A stretch of DNA of 64,000 nucleotides from Streptomyces griseiscabiei. GTDB taxonomy: Bacteria; Actinomycetota; Actinomycetes; Streptomycetales; Streptomycetaceae. The notes below the pieces were generated by a model. The model was not told where the DNA came from, did no database searches, and saw nothing but the letters and a program-made list of their open reading frames with translations. The translations under genes were made by a program, and so were the position numbers. Positions 59,073-64,000 of this stretch are shown piece by piece; position 1 is the stretch's first letter; every line of letters starts with the position of its first letter. The stretch lies in the NCBI RefSeq assembly GCF_020010925.1, contig NZ_JAGJBZ010000005.1:62001-126000 (forward strand), read 5' to 3'.

Positions 59073-59282
59073 TCAGTGGCCGTGCCGGTGCTCGGGATCG
59101 GCGATGCCGGCGAGCAGCGCCCCTTCGAGGGCGGCGATGTCTGCGGCCAGCAGGGTGCGGGCGTAGTCGGCGTCCGCTCGATCAGGGCCGGAACTCAAGG
59201 TCGGCAGGTTCTCGCTCGACGCCATGAGCTGGCGGACGAGGTACGCGCGGCGTTCGGCCAGGTGTTGGAGGTCGGCAGGCAC
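59073..59282 (-). CDS. Small helical protein
   Basis: A 69-residue protein that is nearly all helix (MPADLQHLAERRAYLVRQLM and DADYARTLLAADIAALEGALLAG), ending PEHRHGH. Length and composition resemble small heptad-type adaptor proteins. No family recognised. Confidence 0.58.
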   Translation of the reverse strand: MPADLQHLAERRAYLVRQLMASSENLPTLSSGPDRADADYARTLLAADIAALEGALLAGIADPEHRHGH

Positions 59283-59417
59283 GGGCCTCTCCTTGCTGTT
59301 GATGTGCGGGGAAGAGGGGACTCGCCGCCCCTGCCGCGCCGATCGGCGAGCAGAGGCGGCCGCCCGCGTCGCCCCGGTCGCTCGCGCGCGAGAAGGGGCG
59401 ACGGCCGGCGTGGAGGA

Positions 59418-59948
59418 TCAGCCGCAGCCGATGCTGCTGGGATCCGCGGTCGCGGCGATCTTCACGTAGCCGATGTACGCGCCCCAGCCGCCGTGCCCGC
59501 CGGTGAGCTGCTGGACCTTGACCAGGTTGGGGTTGCCGGGGTGGCAGGTGAGGACCCGCGCCCGGTCCCCCTCACCCATGAGGCCCTTGATCGCGCCTCC
59601 GGCATCGCGAAGGAAGAGGCCACCGGTGCCCGGGGCCGGCATCGTGGTGCCGGGCGTCACCGTCACCGTGACCCGCCCCGGCTCGCCCGTGATCGGGTTG
59701 GTGCCGCTCGCGTAGCTGCGGTCCGTCCTGTCCGAGCCGCCTCCGTCGCCGTGCTTGACGACGTCCGGGTACTCGGTGACCGTCGCCGTCTCCTTCTCAC
59801 CGGTCACCGGGTTGGTGCGCTCCTCGGTGTAGGTGCGGGTCGGCTTGTCGGGGTCGATCGTGTCGGCCCGCGCGGTGGTGGAGAGCAGTCCGAGCATTCC
59901 GACGGCCGCGGCGGCCGCGGCGCTCGCGCGCCTACTGGTGCTGTTCAT
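59418..59948 (-). CDS. Secreted protein with SH3-like C-terminus
   Basis: A 176-residue protein from ATG 59948. The signal peptide ends near residue 27 (ASAAAAAAVGMLGLLSTTARA). Two paired segments follow, TNPVTGEKETATVTE and TNPITGEPGRVTVTV, a clear internal repeat of the same 15-residue unit. Residues about 110-175 (MGEGDRARVLTCHPGNPNLVKVQQL, then GAYIGYVKIAA) look like a bacterial SH3 fold with two Cys. A wall-associated role like that of the SH3-like proteins at 24655 and 25119 is plausible. Confidence 0.7.
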   Translation of the reverse strand: MNSTSRRASAAAAAAVGMLGLLSTTARADTIDPDKPTRTYTEERTNPVTGEKETATVTEYPDVVKHGDGGGSDRTDRSYASGTNPITGEPGRVTVTVTPGTTMPAPGTGGLFLRDAGGAIKGLMGEGDRARVLTCHPGNPNLVKVQQLTGGHGGWGAYIGYVKIAATADPSSIGCG

Positions 59949-60108
59949 CGCGAGATTCCTCGGTTCGTGAGGGTGATCGGATCCGCCTACGACTGGTGCT
60001 GAAGACACCGGCCGTGACGGAAGGGCATGGCGAACCCCGCCTGTTCGAGGCTGAGGCGACGCCGTCGGTGCTTCCGCCCCGACGTGATCGACCGTAGCAA
60101 GAAACCTT

Positions 60109-60159
60109 GAAGTTCGGGAAGTTATGGAAGTTCGGGAAGTCTGCGCGTGTCCGTGAAGT
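60109..60159 (+). promoter_or_regulatory. Direct repeats GAAGTTCGGGAAGT upstream of the Phd-like gene
   Basis: GAAGTTCGGGAAGT at 60109-60122 and again at 60127-60140 (18-bp period), with a partial GAAGTC at 60154-60159. They lie 25-75 bases before the start codon and fit the operator of an autoregulated antitoxin. Confidence 0.6.
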
Positions 60160-60185
60160 CCTGGCAGTCCGTACACTTCCGGCCC

Positions 60186-60533
60186 ATGGAGACGACCAGC
60201 AGCAGCGCCGACGACCTGCGGTCGGGATGGAGCCCCGTCCTGGCCCGGGTACGCCTGAAGTCGGCACATCACGTGGTCACCCGGCACGGGCACGCGGCCG
60301 CCGTGCTGGTGCCGGCCGCCTGGCACGCTCAGGTCGGAGGAACGGTGGCGGACACCATCACCGCAGAGACCGCCGTACGCGGACTATCCGACCTGCTCGA
60401 CCGCGCGCAGGGAGGAGAGCATGTGGCCGTGACCCATCGCGGCAAAGCTGCGGCCGTCGCCGTCCCGCCCGAGTGGCACGAGCAGGTCACCAGCGCAGCT
60501 TCGGACGACCGGGACGACACCACGCCGCAGTAG
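60186..60533 (+). CDS. Double Phd/YefM antitoxin-like protein
   Basis: A 115-residue protein made of two related halves: LARVRLKSAHHVVTRHGHAAAVLVPAAWH and LDRAQGGEHVAVTHRGKAAAVAVPPEWH. Each matches the N-terminal DNA-binding part of Phd/YefM antitoxins (the (I/V)T(R/H)(H/R)G(K/H)xxAVLVP core). No toxin gene lies directly downstream. It may be an orphan regulator acting on the repeats before its own gene. Confidence 0.75.
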   Translation: METTSSSADDLRSGWSPVLARVRLKSAHHVVTRHGHAAAVLVPAAWHAQVGGTVADTITAETAVRGLSDLLDRAQGGEHVAVTHRGKAAAVAVPPEWHEQVTSAASDDRDDTTPQ

Positions 60534-60559
60534 CACACCGAACCAACGCGACACCTGCG

Positions 60560-60751
60560 ATGACCAGTACGACTCCGCCGCGCCCGTCCGCGGCCGAGCG
60601 GCTGCGCGCCGAGCACGGCCCGGCGCTCACACTCGGCGACGACTGCGGCCTGCCCGACGACCTCGTAGTCGAGATGTTGGCTGGCCGGCTCTCGGGGGTC
60701 AGCGGGTTGCGCCGAAGCAGCCCGCGGCGGCACCAGCCGCCCGTAACGTGA
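60560..60751 (+). CDS. Small hypothetical protein
   Basis: A 63-residue protein 26 bases after the Phd-like gene and seven bases before the reductase-like gene. It reads MTSTTPPRPSAAERLRAEHG, then LGDDCGLPDDLVVEMLAGRLSG, with a basic tail. It lacks the features of Doc or YoeB toxins. Function unknown. Confidence 0.5.
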   Translation: MTSTTPPRPSAAERLRAEHGPALTLGDDCGLPDDLVVEMLAGRLSGVSGLRRSSPRRHQPPVT

Positions 60752-60757
60752 GGCTGC

Positions 60758-61600
60758 ATGACTGTGCTGATCATCGGCGGCACCGGCTTCCTGGGCACCG
60801 AGCTGGTACGCCAAGAGGTATCCGCGGGCCGTCGTCCGGCCGCCACGTTCCACTCTCACCCCGGCGACCACGACGGAGCGGCATGGCATCACGTCGACGT
60901 CCGCGACCCTCTCCACCTGGAGGAGGCCCTCGACACGGCGGCCCCGACCGCAGTGATCAACGCGACGAGCGGCGGAGCGGACTGGGAAGTCACCGCCGAA
61001 GGCAGTATCCGCCTCGCCCAAGTCGCAGCCGAGCGCGGCATCCGCCTGGTGCACGTCTCCAGCGACGCGATCTTCTCCGGCACGGGCCGCCACCGGTACG
61101 ACGAGTCCTGCCTTCCGGATCCGCTCACCCCGTACGGGGCCGCGAAGGCGGCCGCCGAGACCGTCGTCCGTCTCCTGTGTCCCAGCGCGGTCGTCGCCCG
61201 TACCTCGCTGATCATCGGCAACGGCCGCTCCGAACACGAGCAACTAGTGCACGCGCTGGCCGCCGGCACCCAGCAGGGCGCCTTGTACACCGACGACATC
61301 CGTTGCCCCGTACACGTGGAGGACCTCGCCGCCGCCCTGTGGGAGATCACTCGATCCGACGCCGCCGGCGTCTTCCACCTCGCTGGCCCGGAAGCCCTGA
61401 GCCGTCACGAGCTGGGCGAGCTCATCGCCCGCCGTGACGGACTCGACCCGGCCCGGCTGCCCTCCGCACGCCGCTCGGACACGGGACTTCCCGGCGGGCT
61501 CGACGTACGACTCGACAGCCACGCCACCCAGCAGAAGCTGAACACCCGGCTCCGCGGCGCCCGCGAGTTCCTGAGCGGGAGCAGCCCGGAGCAGACCTGA
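60758..61600 (+). CDS. dTDP-4-dehydrorhamnose-reductase-like NAD(P)-binding protein
   Basis: A 280-residue extended SDR. The Rossmann motif is IIGGTGFLGTEL at about residues 5-16. Catalytic Ser region VHVSSDAIFSG and the YxxxK motif (YGAAKAAAE, Tyr near 130) are present, as is VHVEDLAAALW, typical of RmlD. RmlD makes dTDP-rhamnose; with no other rml genes nearby, it may instead reduce another sugar nucleotide or a small ketone. Confidence 0.82.
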   Translation: MTVLIIGGTGFLGTELVRQEVSAGRRPAATFHSHPGDHDGAAWHHVDVRDPLHLEEALDTAAPTAVINATSGGADWEVTAEGSIRLAQVAAERGIRLVHVSSDAIFSGTGRHRYDESCLPDPLTPYGAAKAAAETVVRLLCPSAVVARTSLIIGNGRSEHEQLVHALAAGTQQGALYTDDIRCPVHVEDLAAALWEITRSDAAGVFHLAGPEALSRHELGELIARRDGLDPARLPSARRSDTGLPGGLDVRLDSHATQQKLNTRLRGAREFLSGSSPEQT

Positions 61601-61814
61601 CGGGCGTGCTTTCCGGCGCTCCGAAGAGGGGGCGGGCCCCTGCGAGGCGGTCTGTCAGCGGCTGCGCGAGAGAACGAACGCGGGCCCGCCCTCACTGTGA
61701 CCGGCGTGCCAGCCCGCCCGTCACGGCCGGCGAGCCGGACAGGAACCACGCGGATCCGGCCGGGTCCACCGGACCTTCAGGCCACAGGGGCGGAGATGCC
61801 GTAGCGTCCGCGCC
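61601..61814. other. Short intergenic region, nothing specific
   Basis: About 210 bases between the reductase-like and nitrilase-like genes. No ribosome-bound short ORF or strong hairpin stands out. Confidence 0.4.
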
Positions 61815-62708
61815 ATGGCGAGGACATTGCGGCTGGCTGTCGCGCAGAGCACTGTGCCGGAGGATCCCACCGACCGAGGCGCGCTGCGAGCAGCCGGGCA
61901 GGAGATCCGGGCCCTGATGGCTGAAGCCGCCGACGCAGGCGCGCGCCTGGTGCAGTTCCCCGAGGGAGCGATCACTTACCCCAGCAAGCACGTGATGGCG
62001 GCCGGCCCCGACGGCGAGTTGTCCCCGGCCGACTGGAGCCGTGCCGCCTGGGACGTACTGCGCGAAGAAGCCGAGTCGATCGCCGCGCTGGCGGGAGAGC
62101 TACGGCTGTGGACGGCGTTCGGGTCGATCCACCCGCTCACACCGCCGAACCGGCCCCACAACAGCCTCTTCATCGTCTCCGACCGCGGCGAGCTAGTCGC
62201 GCGCTACGACAAGCGCTTCCTGTCGCACACCGAGGTCTCCTACCTGTACACCCCTGGGCGCGATCCTGTGGTCTTCGAGGTGGACGGCATTCGCATCGGA
62301 TGCGCGCTGTGCGTCGAGGCGAACTTCCCGCCACTCTTCGCCGAGTACGAACGCCTGGACGTCGACTGCGTCCTGCTCTCCGTGATGGTCGACGACGCGC
62401 CGCGGGCCCGGATCGCCCAAGCCTACGGAACTCTCTACAGCTACTGGCTCGGCTACTCCATCCCAGCCCAGTTCAGCACCACGGTGCCGTCCGGAATCGT
62501 GGCACCCGGCGGCCGGTGGCTAGCGCAGTGCCCCGCCGACGGGCAACCCGCTCTGGCGGTCGCGGACATCAACCTCGACTCGACCGACCCGGACATCAAC
62601 GTGGCCCTCCGCTACGCCCGGCCCTGGCGCCGTTCGGCACAGAACGGGCTCTACGACGGCCATCGGGTAACCGGGGATCCGCGAAGCGACACCCACACCG
62701 CTTTCTGA
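61815..62708 (+). CDS. Carbon-nitrogen hydrolase (nitrilase superfamily)
   Basis: A 297-residue enzyme. The catalytic Glu is in QFPEGAI (near residue 50), the Lys in YDKRFLSH (near 132) and the nucleophilic Cys in CALCVEANFP (near 165), the full triad. The family hydrolyses nitriles or amides, or transfers acyl groups. No pathway context is visible here, so the substrate is unknown. ATG 61815 is the only good start. Confidence 0.85.
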   Translation: MARTLRLAVAQSTVPEDPTDRGALRAAGQEIRALMAEAADAGARLVQFPEGAITYPSKHVMAAGPDGELSPADWSRAAWDVLREEAESIAALAGELRLWTAFGSIHPLTPPNRPHNSLFIVSDRGELVARYDKRFLSHTEVSYLYTPGRDPVVFEVDGIRIGCALCVEANFPPLFAEYERLDVDCVLLSVMVDDAPRARIAQAYGTLYSYWLGYSIPAQFSTTVPSGIVAPGGRWLAQCPADGQPALAVADINLDSTDPDINVALRYARPWRRSAQNGLYDGHRVTGDPRSDTHTAF

Positions 62709-62798
62709 GACCGCCGCCCTGTCCTCCAGAGCCACTTGGCGCCGCGGCGCAGGACACAGTGATGCGCTGGACGCCCTCGGCACGGCACTATCGACGCC

Positions 62799-63590
62799 AT
62801 GACCTCGCTGTTCCAGGCCGCCCCGGAATGGACGCTCACCGCCGTTCCCTACGGCAGCCCCGATGCCCGCTTCCTCGTCCAAGCCCTCCACCAAGAGCAG
62901 CTGGCTACCTACGGCACCGCCGACGACCCGGAAGCCACCGAGGACGCGGAATTCGACGCTCCCGACGGCCTGTTCCTCGTCGCACGGCTCGGGGACGGAC
63001 CGGCACTGGCGTGCGGGGGCTGGCGCACCCTCAACACCTCGGCCGCCGAGATCAAGCGGATGTACGTGCTGCCGTCCGTTCGCGGGCAGGGACTCGGGCG
63101 CCGGATCCTCGCCGCTCTGGAACAAGACGTGCTCGGCCGCGGTCCCACCGAGATCCTGCTGGAGACCGGTATACGCAACGTTGCCGCTCTCGGCCTGTAC
63201 ACCGCATGCGGCTACGAGCCGATCCGCTCGTACGTCCCCGGCCGCAACCCCAAGATCAACCGGGCACTCAGGAAAGTCATCCGGCAGCAGCCGGCGTCCC
63301 ACCCCCCACACCAGCCTGCTCATTTAGCCCGGCTTAGACCCAGGACTGCGGCCGTTCTTGCAAGCTCCTGGTCCTGCGCCGCAGCCTCGTCTCAGTCGGG
63401 TGCCGGGGCAGGGGCGAGGGTGATGTGCATCCACGGCACGGCGTGCTCGCGGAAGGAGTGGCCCAGCGGTTCGATGCCGTTCTGGTCGGTGAGGCTGAAC
63501 CCGGTGACCATGGCCATGTCGGAGTCGTCGGCGATGGACATGAGGTGTGTTCCGCAGTCGGGGCAGAAGCCTCGTCGTAGGGTCGGGTAG
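62799..63590 (+). CDS. GNAT acetyltransferase with an unusual C-terminal extension
   Basis: A 263-residue frame from ATG 62799. Residues 1-165 are a complete GNAT domain: GPALACGGWRTL, then EIKRMYVLPSVRGQGLGRRIL (acetyl-CoA loop with R-G-Q-G-L-G) and ETGIRNVAALGLYTACGYEPI. The last ~90 residues (from about 63300) are Ser/Arg/Trp-rich, do not look like a normal domain and run antisense to the gene at 63392-63868. A lost stop codon or frameshift near 63300-63330 is likely. Adjacent out-of-frame TAG codons support this. Confidence 0.78.
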   Translation: MTSLFQAAPEWTLTAVPYGSPDARFLVQALHQEQLATYGTADDPEATEDAEFDAPDGLFLVARLGDGPALACGGWRTLNTSAAEIKRMYVLPSVRGQGLGRRILAALEQDVLGRGPTEILLETGIRNVAALGLYTACGYEPIRSYVPGRNPKINRALRKVIRQQPASHPPHQPAHLARLRPRTAAVLASSWSCAAASSQSGAGAGARVMCIHGTACSRKEWPSGSMPFWSVRLNPVTMAMSESSAMDMRCVPQSGQKPRRRVG

Positions 63591-63868
63591 GTCGCATACC
63601 ACTTCGGCTCCCTGCCGGTCCCGGTCCAGATCAGGGAGTCCAAGGGGAAGCCCACCCACAGCACCGCGGGCCCACCGGAGATCCGCGTCTCATGGACACA
63701 TGAACACAAATGCGGATCATCTGGGACGCCGGTGACCTGGTAGGAGATCCGGCCGCACTGGCAGTGTCCTGTTCGAACCGGCGGTGGGGCATCCGATGCG
63801 GCTCTTGTGGCCGGCAGGGGCTGATCGGCTGCAGGGGGAGTGCTCAGGGCGGGGGATGTGTTGCTCAT
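63392..63868 (-). CDS. GFA-family (CENP-V/GFA zinc-binding) protein
   Basis: A 158-residue protein. HCQCGRISYQVTG near residue 35 starts the GFA fold; CSCVHETRISG and GFCPDCGTHLMS supply the remaining Cys ligands for two zinc ions, in the family order. Named for glutathione-dependent formaldehyde-activating enzyme, the group also includes proteins that bind small thiols or act on other substrates. ATG 63868 gives a Pro/Ser-rich N-terminus of ~30 residues. Confidence 0.85.
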   Translation of the reverse strand: MSNTSPALSTPPAADQPLPATRAASDAPPPVRTGHCQCGRISYQVTGVPDDPHLCSCVHETRISGGPAVLWVGFPLDSLIWTGTGREPKWYATYPTLRRGFCPDCGTHLMSIADDSDMAMVTGFSLTDQNGIEPLGHSFREHAVPWMHITLAPAPAPD

Positions 63869-63898
63869 GCGGGTCCTCGCTTCGAGATGGGCCGGGGG

Positions 63899-64000
63899 CT
63901 ACAAGGTGGTGAGGTCGGTGGCGTCAGGCAGTTCGGTGAGGGGCTGCCGCGCGGCACGGGGGATCCCGAGCCGTGCGCGGGCCTGGTGGACGGCGGCGAG
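63899..64000 (-). CDS. C-terminal fragment of a leftward gene at the window edge
   Basis: The last 33 codons of a gene that enters from the right, ending with TAG at 63899-63901. The visible end reads ARARLGIPRAARQPLTELPD and then ATDLTTL. Too short to identify. Confidence 0.4.
   Translation of the reverse strand, partial: LAAVHQARARLGIPRAARQPLTELPDATDLTTL

Noticed and set aside
1..64000. tRNA, rRNA, integrase and attachment-site signals
   Set aside because: None was recognised on reading both strands; an integrated origin can be neither shown nor excluded from this window.

Overview
The window is very GC-rich, uses GTG and TTG starts freely, and is packed with overlapping ATGA/GTGA gene junctions. 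With its SpdB-like (DUF2637) proteins and GntR-type transfer regulator it looks like Streptomyces or a close relative. A ParA/ParB-like partition locus, a full conjugation gene set and almost no housekeeping genes suggest a large conjugative plasmid (possibly linear) or an integrated conjugative element. No integrase, relaxase, rRNA or tRNA was recognised.

Left arm (1-8 kb): a truncated gene with two winged-helix-like regions that might be a replication protein, a protein of unknown function made of two copies of one domain, and a parB-like/parA operon. The partition operon is bracketed by two AT-rich arrays of CTAGGTA/TAGCTA-type words. A 96-bp unit repeated exactly three times lies just upstream of parA. 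A DUF2637 spread protein follows.

Transfer region (8.8-21.5 kb): a rightward cluster for a Gram-positive type IV secretion system of the Tn916/ICEBs1/pCW3 kind: FtsK-like coupling ATPase, TcpC/VirB8-like protein, a small membrane protein, TcpE-like protein, two tandem P-loop relatives that have lost the lysine, VirB4 ATPase, VirB6-like channel, a second bitopic protein and a CwlT-like two-domain cell-wall hydrolase. This differs from the single-protein TraB transfer usual in Streptomyces.

Accessory region I (21.8-32.2 kb): two MFS transporters (the second behind a 20-codon leader peptide and hairpin), a sortase-type LAHTG surface protein, two small secreted SH3-like proteins, a lone TrpA-like protein, a secreted HNH nuclease lipoprotein, an IclR regulator and several small or unknown proteins.

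Accessory region II (32.3-48.4 kb): mostly leftward phage-like genes, including two different PP-loop (PAPS-reductase-like) enzymes in one operon with many Cys-rich proteins, a Sak4/RecA-like ATPase, HTH proteins, a VWA protein and a DUF6884 protein. A divergent rightward operon starts at 44.9 kb. Several promoters here share a GCGTCA word next to the -10 box, suggesting one regulator.

Spread operon (48.6-54.6 kb): seven coupled leftward genes including a second DUF2637 protein. Its coding sequence carries about 39 copies of the hexamer CGTGAA/TTCACG, the most striking signal in the window. The next gene carries GTAGATG words in rare codons, and the same word recurs beyond the operon's last membrane-protein gene. 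A GntR/HutC regulator and repeated TTCACTTG-like sites stand at the operon's head.

Right end (56-64 kb): ordinary accessory genes: two GNAT proteins, NUDIX-DUF6624, a double Phd antitoxin-like protein, a dTDP-rhamnose-reductase-like protein, a nitrilase-family enzyme and a GFA-family protein. A separate 15-18 base element, CCGGACTCTGTCCACAGG, precedes many genes of the window, always pointing the same way as the gene.
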